From the NCBI GenBank assembly GCA_002633005.1, contig NMRA01000441.1, forward strand, positions 141,995 through 205,994: 64,000 bases of DNA. The letters are read 5' to 3'. The stretch is from Phoronis australis (taxonomy: Eukaryota; Phoronida; Phoronidae). Positions within the stretch are counted from its first letter, which is position 1. Each line of letters begins with the position of its first letter. The translations under genes and the position numbers were made by a program. Shown piece by piece: positions 1 to 12,418 of the stretch. Below the pieces are notes generated by a model. That model worked only from the letters and a program-made list of their open reading frames with translations, was not told where the DNA came from and searched no databases.

Positions 1-1699
1 AACTATCAAAAGAGCCTTTTGGGCCATCCTACATGTTCTCGAGTACCCGGGCATGCTTCTTATTCTGTTCAAGATTTGATGAAATCAGCATTTGATTCAA
101 TCTGTAAATTACAATGAAAATGTGTGTTACTTTGCTCTGAGTCACATGACCTGAGTCACATAACCTTCGGTTTAAACTTCGAAGGTCTGCACAAATTGTG
201 TCAGTTTCAGGCTTGCAACTGTTTGTGCAGTTGCTATAGTTTGTGGACTAAGACCCCTAAAACTGAACCCCGCCTGAAAACATAAGTATTTACATGTAGT
301 TTTGCAAATGGCTATGAGTCAATATTTACCACGAAACTTTCGGTCCTGGCGTCATACAGAGAACCAATCGTTCCTGGCCTTCCAAGAGCAGCTCTGGTGA
401 CCACCGACTGGAACATGTCGTGAGAGCTGTAAACAGCAAAGGCATCGTTGCATACACTGTGCTGGTTTGCTCACGGCCACTTGAACTATAACATCCGTGC
501 TTCGTTTGTTACAGCACGAATCATAAAATACCAAGCATTACCAATATATCCCCGACCGTTTTTTTTCACAGGTTTGCAGTGATGTGTACCAGTGACATTA
601 TGTCAAGGGTAAACTGAATCTTGATTTTATTATCAAGAAGTGTTAAGCGAACCCTCAAGCTGTTAAAAAAGGCTAGATAGCAAATTTGTGAGTACATGTT
701 GGAGAATTTCAAGTTTCAGTGTGCTTGAAATCGTACTCGAAAATAAATACGAGCCAGAGAACTAAATATCTAAAGGGAACCAAGAAACACAGCAAATCTA
801 AAAAAATAAGTCCTCTTACCGTATCTCAACACTTCAATTTCAGTTCAGAGATAATAGTTTTCATCTTAAATCTTCTTATTCTTCACCTTATTAACACGTC
901 GTATCATTGTTATGGCCGCCATTCTACCTCTACAATTCCTGGCAACAGGCGCATCGTAATCCCTTGTCGGCGTGTCATAACAAGCGTCGAAAGCAGTTGT
1001 GGGAAAAGTCGTGTGAGAAGTTTGTGCTGCCCTTATTTCGGTATGTGTGTCTACGTTTTGTAGGGTTTCCAAATGGCGACGAGGGGAGGGAAGTTCAAAA
1101 AAACTTCGCTTCTCTGTCAGGTACATTTCTCATCATAACTTAGTCATTTATAATTCCTCAATCCCCAAATGGAATTTCAGATTTTGTTTGCCGATTTCTA
1201 AGTAGACGTCTCGTCCCGTTCACTGCCACTGGTGAACTCTGAATGCCTGCACAAGTATTGTTTTTTAACTCACGTGCCAAATGTCAACTCACTTGATACA
1301 ACCTGGTAAAATACGAAGATACAGTATCAAAGTTTGACATCAGCGTAAGCCTACACAGCAATGGGTTTTATGTCGAGACTAAATTAGCAACAGAGATGTG
1401 ATGTGATAAGCTGCTACAAATTTCTTAAGACATTTTCGGGACTGGGTGAGGAACTCAAGAAGTAAAGCTTAATAATTGCCAAATGTATCAAAGAAATGGC
1501 ATAAGAATATTTATTGAAACTAAAAAATGAATAATAGTTACAGAACACTCAGAATTCCACGTTATAGACATACTCTTGTAGTTGTAGCGACAGCAGACGA
1601 TAATGTAGGCCTAGTTCTTGGGGGTGGTCTATTCCAATAGGAAGCGATAAATCAGCGCGGCTTTGCGTGATTTTGCATTTCACATCACAAAGAGTTCCA
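1..1699. other. No gene recognised
   Basis: All ORFs are short and overlap on both strands. An ATG in good context at 1073 followed by a CAG|GTACAT donor at 1120 could be a tiny first exon, but nothing supports it further. Confidence 0.5.
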
Positions 1700-1862
1700 T
1701 AGCAACTCGAGTATGAGTGTCAGATTTGAGTACGTTTGGAGTCTACTCGAAATACGACATTAGATACGCTTTTTTGAGTACAACTCCAGTGAGCACGATT
1801 TTGAGTATGAAATCTCGAGTATGAGTATGAGTCTGAGTACGGAGATTGGAGACCGTTCCCTG
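1700..1862. mobile_element. GGTCTC-type MITE fragment
   Basis: The right end GGAGATTGGAGACCGTTCCC matches the terminal repeat of the 9542-9939 element. Internal GAGTATGAGTATGAGTCTGA repeats resemble other copies. It abuts the truncated end of TTAA element copy A. Confidence 0.5.
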
Positions 1863-3281
1863 ATTTAATTAGTCTTTTTACCGTATTAATCGGTCTATAT
1901 CTACATCGCCTCTTATACGGGGGCATTTAGTCGGCAGAGATTTCTCTGACGAATTCCGGCTTACCAAAGAACTATACATACGTTCCGTTGCCTGTGCATG
2001 TTCACGGCGCCTCCCTAGTATTTCTTGAGTATTCCGGTTCGAACTGATAGCTTGTGAAACCTAATGACCCGCCATCCGTGAAGTCTTCGTCGGATGAGCC
2101 AATCCCGACTTAGTCAAGTTGACTAAGTCGGGATTGGCACCGGGCGAGTTGCCACGTAGGTCTACTAGACGTTTGTTATTCTGCGTTCTGTTTCAAAATG
2201 AATTACTCTCATCCTAACCAATACTTATATAAAACTGAAACAAAGTCTGTCTCGTAAGATACAATTTGTATTGCCTTTGCAGTATTCGTGAGTGCAAATG
2301 TTGAGAAGCCAGCAAAGAATAAACCATTGCGTTCTATAAAGGCAGTTGACCGCGCACCGAGGCCGTGTGAGCGCATGCTTACTGACAGAAAACTGTTGTA
2401 AAACAATTACTTGATTTTATATGCTATGGTCACAGGTTAGGGGAATCTTTATTTAGAAATAAAAATACATTATCCAAATCATTGTTACTGCACAACCTTT
2501 GCCCTGCCGGTCTGTGGAAGGGGAACCTGACTTCGCGGCCCCCGACAAGTAAGTAGATTTTCAGTTTCGTGGCTAATTCACATAAATAATTACGTGCACA
2601 TTATTTTTTTGGTTCACTATCATAGTCTTTTCGTGACTGGAGGTTTAGTTTCCAACTCAAGCTGGTTTATATTCGTGACAGTCCTGGCGGCCGCGACGGG
2701 CCTGATCGGGTTCCGTGCCACTGGCCTGGATAACGAGTCAGTTCTGCCGCGACGGGCCTAATCGGGTTCGGAGCCACTGTCCGGGATAACAAGCGTTTTG
2801 TGTGTTTAAAACTCAACTGAAAAATCACAAGTCTAAACAACACATCTAGGTTCTCCTGTCTGCATTTCACGGAAGAATACTTCGAATTTATCTCCGAACA
2901 GACCCCAAACTCCTGCTACGGACTTTGGTAAATTGGCCTGCGCAACTTTGTAGGCTACCGGGTGTCCAAATACCAATAAATCCGTAACAACGAAATAAAA
3001 CAACACGTTTTTATAAGAACTCGGTGTATTTTTAAGGGTTTTACATCGAAGTTTGATGATTTATTGGTGTTAAACGATGAATTCAAGCGATAAGCTGACA
3101 CAGTAACGAGTGTTGTGAACTGCTGAACAGACTGCGTGTGAAACCAATGACGTCATTGGATAATTTCAACACCTCTGTCTGCCGTCAGGTGTCAGGTAGC
3201 GCAAACGAACGTGCCGTTATCGAGTGGAACTACTCGATCTAAATTGATACAAAATAGGTGGTTTTTGGGGTAGCATTCTCT
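1857..3281 (-). mobile_element. TTAA-type element, copy A (truncated), inverted to copy B
   Basis: The sequence is the reverse complement of 30793-32475 with visible similarity through most of its length, e.g. 2950-3060 against 31020-31130 and 1930-2050 against 31960-32095. The outer end at 3281 reads TAGCATTCTCT then TATA, a mutated form of the copy B end. The other end stops at about 1857, some 20 bases before the expected terminus, where a GGTCTC-type MITE begins. It contains a 20-base perfect palindrome at 2098-2138. Confidence 0.7.
2098..2138. repeat. Perfect palindrome, 20-base arms, 1-base spacer
   Basis: The arms 2098-2117 and 2119-2138 (GCCAATCCCGACTTAGTCAA and its complement) are exactly complementary. 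They lie inside TTAA element copy A. In copy B the same place has two direct AATCCCGACTT copies around a GACGAGC...GCTCGTC hairpin. Confidence 0.95.
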
Positions 3282-4264
3282 TATAACTTGTAAAAACCGC
3301 TTACGCGCTAACAACTGACACAACTGGAATTACATGGTACAGTAACATCACGTGTCGATCGAGCTGGCTAACATAGAAACTCGGCTATATACATGTAGCT
3401 ATAAGTTTTGTTAGTCTCGGATGGATAGAAAAATCAGGCATTTTAAACGTTTTGCATTTGGACGTGCATGCATAATGATTAATAAAACAGTCCTATCTTA
3501 ATTTTAGTACATAACGAATAATTTACGAATTTTAGTACGGCGGCCTTGTAAATTATGTTAGGTCTCGGATTCGGGAATACAATGTAGTCTCAAAAGATCT
3601 CACCAAATCACCTTTCTCCATGTTTTTTGTTAATAAGACGAGTCTTGTTCATAAGAGTACACAGGAAATGTACATGAATGAAGTGAACTAGTTTACGCGT
3701 AGGGTAGCTCAGTGAAGATACAATTCCTAGTTTGTATCATCAAATACCCAGAAACGTATAACCCTCATAAAACGGACCAACGTAATAGAATTAATTGAGG
3801 TATGAAGGAATTAATACCTCGCACAAAAGTATTTGTCCCCTCTGAGCTAAGCTGATAAGTTGCTGAGCTTCAGTATAAAAACTGTTATAGGTAATCGTAC
3901 TGAAATGAATTAATTCCGGCATTAAACAGAATTAATGGTGATATGGAAAAATGCATTAGAATTAATGGGGGAATACAATCTCCAGCTGTATATCCTTACC
4001 CAAAATTAATTGCTGGACGGCAATTTGTTCTTCACTGGTCCCAGGACCAGCGCGGGGCAACCAAAGTGACCCGCTGGGCTCATTCACTTAACGCTTCCTC
4101 TCCCATGGCATTTTGCAATAGCAATAGCAAAAGCTGGAGACACAAGAGACTGGTATCAGTAATACCTCTGTCTCTGTATAAAACTGACACCAAGGACAGC
4201 TGAGATGTGTACTTTAAAGCCGTCATCCGCCTTCCGCTTCTGCTTTTGATTAAGACTGCAAACC

Positions 4265-4400
4265 GTTATGAAATTGGTCTCAATTTGTTTTTTATCAAAA
4301 TAGATGTGATTTCTAGGCATAGGAAGACTTGACAGTCCGTTATTGCTTGAGACCTGACTCTGCAGTTTAACTTGTCACAGTCATTTCAGTCGCCAAGCAT
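4265..4400 (+). repeat. Dispersed repeat, copy 1
   Basis: GACTTGACAGTCCGTTATTG then CTTGAGAC and AACTTGTCAC recur at 21425-21560 (GAATTGACAGGTCGTTATTG, CTTGAGTAC, GGCTTGTCAC). No coding signal is seen. Confidence 0.45.
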
Positions 4401-5475
4401 GGCCTCGTGCAATGGCGATCTGTCACTTCTCTGCAAGACCAAAAATCACTAATCTCAAGAACGAGAGCGCTCGGAGGAGCGACACTTGGCGGAACTAATC
4501 GAAAAGACGACGATGAGGGAGACGACGACAATCAAGACGATCACGGCGGCAATTATGAATAAGACGATAACACGATAACATTCATGTGACTAGCGAAGAA
4601 ATCAAATAGAGAGCAGACAATCAACTACAATAAAGAACAATAGATAGCCCAGCATGACGGACGAGTCATGTCTGTTCCCACATTCTAAAATAGGTGGCGC
4701 TATGTGACAGTCTGCAAAGCAAAGTTATGTTTACAAAAAGCATTTGCCCTGAAATTGTACAGTCTACAGAGAGCTATGCCACAGTAGGACACTGCTGGCT
4801 GAGTCAGTCTGGGTCAACTAGGCATAACCAAAACAAAGCCAGCCAGCTGCGTGACCGAATTGGAACAACGGTATCCGTAAATCTCGAATAAATCAAAAAG
4901 TAGACGTTGTAGCGCAAAATGGAAAATATCTTCTGAAAGCCCGTTCTAAAGTGGTAGTTTGGCAAAAATCCAAAAAAATTTCGAGAAAATTGAAAATTTG
5001 CCGGTTTTTTTTTGAAATTCAAAGTCAAATAACTCGAACACGGTAAGTCTGAGAAATACGCTCTCGCATACTTTTTGAAAGGCCATACCTCAAGGAATCC
5101 ACATGCAAAAATTCACGTCATTTGCTCTTCCCATAAAAAATGCGACAACACAGCGATTGAAACCGTGTGAACATGCTCCACAGCCGCCATCTTAGAAGTA
5201 ACTTCCGGTCAGATAATTTTTTATAAAAGCTTATTAATCTCAACAAACACATGACCAGTTTGAATGTGATTGGTTTGCAATTGCGCCCTCTACAGGAGAA
5301 AACGTTTTTAGCCATATTTCGGGGTGCGCATGCGCCACGTCCAATATTTCCGCCATCTTTAACCGGAAGTCAACGATTTTCTGCACAACTGTAGCACATG
5401 CGTTGTAGTATAGTCGTACCGATTTTCAATCATGTAGCTTGAAAAATGCGGCCTCTACAAGCATTTGACTGTGAA

Positions 5476-5519
5476 ATCGGATACAAAATGGCCGCCACGT
5501 CCACCATTTTGTATCCGAT
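5476..5519. repeat. Perfect hairpin, 16-base arms, 12-base loop
   Basis: ATCGGATACAAAATGG (5476-5491) and CCATTTTGTATCCGAT (5504-5519) are exactly complementary. The hairpin lies in a stretch followed by an A-rich run (5619-5641), possibly part of a retroposed repeat. Confidence 0.9.
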
Positions 5520-8500
5520 CATGACTAAAAACAATAGGCTTTCATGACTTTTCGATCTACACGTTGTGTGCAAATTTCGTGAAAATCGGACGAAAATTGC
5601 GACCTGTAGAGTGCGAACAAAAAAAAACAAAAAAAAAAAAACTTGACGACAGAGCAACATACTTGTCGGAATTCGAAGAATTCCGCCAAGTAACAAGTGG
5701 AACTAATTTTATAGCGGCAACTTATCAAAACTAATAGTTAACTTCCTCGTCAGAACGCGAGTCCCTAGTCGCTGCAAAGTAATGTAAACTAAATTGGTCT
5801 GAACCTTGATTTGACGGTTTCGCATCAATCCGATTGGTTCACTTGTTTGTTCTGCAGTTAGAGATAAACCAAGACATAAACCTATTGTTCAGCTAGACTT
5901 GGACTTCGTTTTTGAGGTCACCCGATATAAGTTTAACCGCCATTATATTCCTTGCATATCGTTTCATAGTTCAGTTTAATCTTTTCTCAGCAGTGCGTAC
6001 ACGAAAACTTTAATCATTGTTTTGATTTATGTTTCGTTTTATCCTGTACGTCTTAGCAATTACAGTATCCAGCTCATCACCAATCATTGGAATAAACAAA
6101 GTGACAATCGATCATATTTCGGGGAAGATATTATGTTTTGCAAACATATAAAGGTCGTTTGTAGCGCAGAACAATAGACAATCGCCAATGACGTGTATCG
6201 GAAGGCCGTGAACATTTTAGTCCTAGGAAACACCCCTTTTGTACCGGAACTAGCGTGATGGATGGAACACCGATGCTTTGATGAAGGGGTTTATAATTTA
6301 CTACAATGTTGAAACAAAAGTACACGTCAGAATTTGGACGTTATTGGTTTTGCTGTCGTAAAACTCATTTTGGAGTTAGTGTTAAATGGGGTAGCTTCGA
6401 ACAAAGCTATAAAACAACAAAATCCGCTGTTTTTGTGAATTGATAACAAATTACCAATCCTTGCCGTCGTCTTCAAGACATTCTCTCTTCAAATCACGAC
6501 AGGTGTTTTAACCAATTAGCACGCTTTATATTCTCGCCTGTTCAACGCTGAGGATTTAGTTAAGCGAAAGAGCGTTCGGTGACAATGTCTTCGGTAACGT
6601 TCTGGTGACGCAGTGGCAAAGTCGGTGTTCAAGAAACGAATATCAATGACTTAATCATAATTTCAAGAAAAGATTAATACGGCGTTGATAACGCGATTTT
6701 TTTTTAACTCCAAAATAATGCTGTATTACTTCATAATCTGTCTAAATTATGTGATAACGTCTATTGTCTCAGCAGTTGATCCACGATTGTACTCGCCATT
6801 TAACGATTAAATTCACTTCTGCCAAAAAAAAAAACTTTCGGTTTACTTTAGTAAAACCACTCTCCGAAATGAAATTGGATTCACCTCGTTCAAATTAGGA
6901 ATGCATTCTGGACTTGGAAATAACTGACATTTTGTTCTGGTTGCCGCATGGATCAGTCCCAGATAAGGACTTTACTACGTCCCTTATTTTTAGCGCATTT
7001 GTGGATTTGTACACACATTGATTGTCCTTTCATCCGTTATTTTCATTTACATTATAAGTCAAATTTCAACTATGCATTTCAACTACATTTGGTGAGTAAT
7101 TTAAAGCAAAAAAAACGGCAGAACATTTGGGGTACGCAGTGGTTTGCCTATTTAGGACAGTTTCGTGAAACCAGACATTGTGGTCTATTACATAAAAAAT
7201 TACAGTATCTCAGAAAGTTCGTCTCACGCTCCAAGCAATTCCGAAAAATAATTAAATCTTACTTTGGCGTCAAAGTAGCCAACAAAGTATTTGAGAATAT
7301 GTGCAATACATACACAAAATTTTGGCCTCGGTCGATACGCGTACTGTAATGTCTCGTGGGATACTACTTCATGTACCCCAATAGAGGTACGCTTTGTATT
7401 TATCCCTTACGCTTCGAATTCCTAAGTTTCTTTCATTTTTTTCCTCAAATTTCTAAAATACTTCACTCAGACTGTTCACGTGGCGGATCACATCCTATAT
7501 GTATGCTCTTGGGAATTAGGCTGCAAGTTTTCTTTAGAAAAAAACAAGTTCAAATGTGACGATTTATTACGTGAAAAGAGATAACAAAGATCAAAACAAA
7601 GATAACTTTTCATTGAACTTGTAACATGAACAAATGAAAACTGAGACAGAACTGTCATATAATTAACAGTCCTGTTCCAGATGTTACGATTGAGACATGA
7701 TTGTATGTTGAGCGTTATTTACACTGCTATAATTGTCTTACTTTAAACTGTTTTCCGAAAATTTGGTGATCGAAACGGCTAACGACGTCGAGTCGATATT
7801 GACCTACCTTTTGAACTTTCCATGTCAGAGGTCGCTGTTGAAGTAGTGCGGGAGGTGAATACGGAAAACTTTATTACATGGCCGTATCTCCCTCGACAGA
7901 TTCAAAACGTATGGGATACCTAGTTAAATGTATAAATTATGCTAAACTGCCATGTCCTAACAGATATATTTCAAAACATATATCCCACACGAGTGGGATG
8001 GGGAACGTAATCAGACGCTTTGTAACTTGAGCTTTACGTGTAAGTCATCTTCCATGTACAGCATTCAATGCGCCCCAGGCGCAAAAAGTTGAATGGGTAT
8101 TTTACGCGCCGTGCATGGTCTCAAACAATAAGGAACTGTCACTTTTTTCCAAGCTCAGAAATCACTTCTCACCTGAGAAGGAACAAGCTAAGACCACTTC
8201 ATAAAGGCAAGGGGTCTGAATCCGAAAGTTCACATGGTGGACCTGTAGCCTTTACAGTGAGCTATAGTGAAAATAAAGCTACCGAACGACTGCTTTTACA
8301 TGTATGCTAGGGTCCTAGATGTATATGAGGAAAAACAGTTGAAGTTGCTACCTTATAGGAATGAAGACTGCTTGATTAAATATCTCGGGATTACAATGTA
8401 ATTTCAGAAAAAGTGAGAATGGTCCTCTTAGCATTTCGTTAGAAACGTTCACAGCTAGATTAGTATTGCGTGCGGTTAGGCACACAATAGGTCGGGTGAT

Positions 8501-9541
8501 GAAGCTCACGTCGGAACGTGAAAATACGACTACAACGTTTCTACGCTAGTTTATTCAGCTCTCGACTTGACGTGAGCTGTCAGATGAGCTTTGGTTCACT
8601 TGAGGCAGACTCTTAAGTTTGTAGATCTCCATCAGTGTGCGTTCGGAAGGTATTGAATTTTACCATGACCAGTTTTACGGGAAGATTTTAGGCTAATTTT
8701 TTTCCAATAAAGTACTAAGTTGACACAACAAATATCACACAGTTACAAGTCCAAACCAATGGGTCCGTTGAAGTGATGATCAAAATAGCGGTTCTTGAAC
8801 TTCCATATAGACGTTATTTCAATATTTCTTCTATGGCGTGATCGAGCTGGTTTCCAAAATCATCCATTTACCCGAAAGCATGCTGATTTAGACAACATGA
8901 AGGTGTTTCTAAACTTGCTCCAAACTTTTGGAAGTTGACTAGGTTATGGGATTTCATTTTGTTTAAATATTGAACTACCAGAGTTGCAGTTAATGCCCGT
9001 TCACAGGATGAAGCTGTGTTTTGTGTCATTCAGCTATTCACCTCGTACATCAGCAAAATGAATCAAAGTAATAAAATGCATAAGGCAATATACATAATCC
9101 CGGAACTGTGTGAAAGATACGTGTGATTGTCTGTTCCGAAAGCGGTTAATATGTGACTATTTAATTATGTCACTTACCGAAACTCATAAGAGATTTATTT
9201 AGCCTGTCTCTTTATATTCATAGCCTCCGCAACCTACCTCATTGCGCATCTACTTTAAACAGTCTCTGTTGACACCTTCTGGACACCAGTCTGCGCTAGG
9301 ACCAGATTCCCTTCAACTGGGCGGGGTAGTGGGGCGATATGTCAGTTAACTTGTGATGATACCGGTTAAAATAGCGATAAGGTAGATTATTTCCTGGAAA
9401 AGCCAAGCATAAAAATTCAAACGGGTCTCGGGGTGCTGAGTTGATCCGGTACACAAAAGATGTGTCATAAGACACCGCACGGGACACTACTGGTGGATTT
9501 CAGAACAAGATTGGTGCACCTATCCATTCAGATCATCACAC

Positions 9542-9939
9542 CAGGGAGCGGTCTCCAATCTTTTTACTCGAAATGGAACTCGAAATTAGGTTTGGCATTT
9601 TCTACTCTACTTTAATTTTGGGGGAAATCAAGATAAGTGTCTATTATTCTATGCTCGAGTACACAATAACTTACGTAGATAATTTATTTCAAAGTTTGTA
9701 ACCCAATACTAAAGCAATAAGTTCGAGTTTGAACTCGAAATTTCGAGTTTTTAGTCGAGTTTTTAGCACGAATATAAGGGTCTTCAAGGGCAAACTTGAA
9801 CTACAAACTCCTATGCATAAACTATTATTCGAGCACAGTCTGATAGCCAATTATCTTACGTTCGCACAAAAGGAGCAGAGAAATTGCCAAAAATAGTTTC
9901 GAGTTCGTTTCGAGTACAAAGATTAGAGACCGGGCCCAG
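9542..9939. mobile_element. GGTCTC-type MITE, best copy
   Basis: It starts CAGGGAGCGGTCTCCAATCT and ends AGATTAGAGACCGGGCCCAG. The inverted ends match over about 30 bases with few differences, and the interior is rich in CTCGAAA/TTTCGAG. Length is 398 bases with no ORF of interest. Confidence 0.7.
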
Positions 9940-10709
9940 ATCAGAAAGCCATAAACTAGTGTTAGGCTATGCTCATTTTCCACGAAGGGTAATTGGAAAT
10001 GAATACTGGTAGTCACAGTTGTAGGTCAGCCAATCCTTTACTAGCTCAATTACAGAACTTGTTAAATATGACTTTTTGCCTTCGTGAGCGAATCTTGGCT
10101 TTTCTCTTTGTTAGGGCGGAACTTTTAATTTGGATTGTCTTCTACCAGGCCTCGCAGATATGCCAGATGTCAATTGACTCCAACATAACCAATTTATCAT
10201 TTATGTAGCCGAATGCGAATTTCGAAACAGAGTTGGCATGACATTTTTATCGAAGTAATAGACCCTGAAGTTAAATTCTTACTAGGTGACTATTGTGCAA
10301 CTTGGCCTTAGAATGATCTGTGACACTAAAACAGTGCAAAACTGTTTTAACAATACTGTTTTCACGATTCAAATATGTTTTTATTCGCGGTAAGATTCAA
10401 TATGTTATTTGGATGTTTGAATTCAAAAATGTGTAGGTCTTAGTAACACACCCTATACGTGTATTATCCAATTGCTGTCTTTGAATATGTTGGTTTTAAG
10501 AGTGTAAGACCAAAATATGTGATAATGACCGAGGCGAAGGAACTGCGATGCCTTGGCTGAGGTTTGCATTCATATTAAACAGGAACAGAAACACCCGTAA
10601 TTTGTAGTTTTATTATATTGATGTGACGAGACCAGCGCCACCTCTGGTCACTAGATCAATCGTGTTTTGGAGGTAGAGGAACATTGGCCCATGTCCTATC
10701 TAGGTGTTA

Positions 10710-11265
10710 GACGGCGCTACAGCAAGGCTGGTGCAGATGATGTCACGATCAAGTTTTAAAAACTCTTGAATACATCATAGATGGAGTGCGGAAGGCAAGA
10801 GCATTATAGCCCAAGATAAGCAGTCACATTCACTTCATGAAGGAAGGTGACCGAGTAAAGAAGGCATAACAGCAACCCTGCATCCTAGATGGAGTAAGCT
10901 GGGAAATGAGAGCCGAGTGCTTCTCAGGGTAGTGCAAGCAACTCTACGATCTGACGTGGTCTTTGGTTAGAAGCCAAAGAGTGCATATGATCACCGAACT
11001 CACAGTTCCTTAGGAGGACGATTGTGAGGATGTCAACGAAAAGAAGATATCATAGTAGGCCTACAGTGAGCTAGCTGAGAAATATAAAGAAAAGGGCTAG
11101 CAAATTTGGTTGTTTACTGGTGAAGTGTGATGCAGAGGGTTCCTCGCACGGTCCGCTTGGTGGTTGCTGAAGAAGCTTGATGTAAGAGGGAAGGCGAAGA
11201 GACCAGCAGTAAGATGGTTGGGTGAAACACCCGGAGAGAACTTCATGCTGATTGTGGCAATGTTG
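10710..11265 (+). pseudogene. Relic of a retroelement-associated nuclease-like protein
   Basis: Conserved pieces appear in one direction with stops between them: RRYSKA (cf. the RYRWRH motif), FMKEGDRVKKA (about 10839), WEMRAE (about 10900), ITELTVP followed by EDD and EKK (about 10994-11040), ELAEKYKEKG (about 11070), CRGFLARSAWWLLKKL (about 11130) and AVRWLGET (about 11208). I recognise this set from a protein repeated in many invertebrate and fish genomes next to reverse-transcriptase sequences. The D..(x)n..ELTVP pattern suggests a PD-(D/E)XK nuclease fold (inference). At least six in-frame stops make it non-functional. Confidence 0.6.
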
Positions 11266-12112
11266 TAGTGAGGGACGCTAGAGGTCGCAGTGACGCACAG
11301 TGGACTGGCCACCACTATTATACCGGCGTGACCACTGTTCTAAAGTTATCGCAGTGCCCTCTGTCAGGTTTTGAACATGTAAAATCTAGCTGCACGAGAC
11401 TGGTTCAAGGAAGGTTTTTTACAGAAACCAAAAGTACTTTTGTTTTGAAACTCTTCGCTTGAACCAATTGTTCTTCCTGTCAATAATTTTCGTATTTTCA
11501 GTGAAAGATTCACGTCCTGTCACACTGACATGTTCAACTGCCGATTGGCAACTATTAATGTTATGTCTCGGGTATTCGGATAAGCGTTTATAAACGCGTT
11601 ATTCAGTTTCACCACCGAGCGTCTTCACACTCACGTTGGTACACAGTACCACTCTGGTGTCAAACAGGGGGTCTGTATATGAGGTTCATTAATTGACTTT
11701 TTTAATTGGCGGCAGGTTTGTGGGCTGTGTGAACCGAAAATTTACTGAAGATCGTAGATCAACGGTTGCCTAGTTCTGATCTCCTTCTGCGGTTACTTCG
11801 TGCGCGTAGCAGTAATTCTCCAGTCCAAATACCCACACCTACATAGAGCAGTGGCCGCATGTTCGTACTCCCGTTCTTTATCAGATTCAGAAGACAGTCA
11901 AATAGAATGGCTAGAATCAGCTGCTGCTGCGGCTGCTGTCTATGTTGCCACGTCTGTCGCTGTTGATGATATCTCCTTTATGTGAAGCTAATTTGCTTTT
12001 TTCATTTTGGACACCTGAGTAAATTTTGGACACAGCTATTCAAAACAACAGGGGGTAATAAACAAATTTCTTATGAGCCAAGACCGTAAAGCCTTTGTTA
12101 AGTTGCGTTTAC

Positions 12113-12418
12113 TTAAAGCTGTAGGTCGCACTGTTTAGTTGACTAAAGAGCGAAAATCAAACAAGACATTTTACTCCAACAAAATCGATCTCGTAATATT
12201 CCTTGCAATGATAAGATTCTGTTTCTGTTACCATCAAGAACATTGAATCAAATTGCGAATTCGAAACTGGCGCATGCTCGCATTGTCAGCGACTTGAGTT
12301 GGTAATGGAAATGGAATTCTATCACGGTAAGGAATATTGTGAGACTGACTTTGTGAGAGTAAACTGTCTAATTCGATTTTCCTTTTAACCAATTAAACAG
12401 GCTGAAATGCAGTTTTAA
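12113..12418. mobile_element. TTAA-flanked foldback MITE, copy 1
   Basis: TTAA at 12113-12116 and 12415-12418 bound about 300 bases whose two halves are inverted repeats. The left half contains TAATATTCCTTGCAATGATA and the right half TATCACGGTAAGGAATATT; the outer arms also pair (CTGTTTAGTTG against CCAATTAAACAG). No coding potential is seen. A second copy lies at 43102-43437. Confidence 0.7.

Larger units (their letters stand above)
3286..9541. other. Non-coding stretch with minor repeats
   Basis: No coding region was recognised. Seen here: five GAATTAAT motifs clustered at 3787-3966, a GAC-rich patch (4500-4580), the repeat at 4265-4400, the hairpin at 5476-5519 and an A-rich run at 5619-5641. 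The 133-codon ORF at 6948-7349 has no known motif. Confidence 0.5.

Noticed and set aside
1073-1120. Possible tiny first exon: ATG in good context, MATRGGKFKKTSLLCQ, donor CAG|GTACAT
   Set aside because: No downstream exon with matching phase was recognised; a short ATG-to-donor stretch arises often by chance.
4500-4580. GAC-rich patch considered as a microsatellite
   Set aside because: The unit is too irregular to call a tandem repeat.
6948-7349. 133-codon plus-strand ORF
   Set aside because: No motif, signal or domain recognised and no splice context; treated as chance.
11800-11985. ORF with DSEDSQIEWLESAAAAAA, considered as a Harbinger-type transposase start
   Set aside because: The alanine run comes from a GCT repeat and nothing further downstream supports a transposase.
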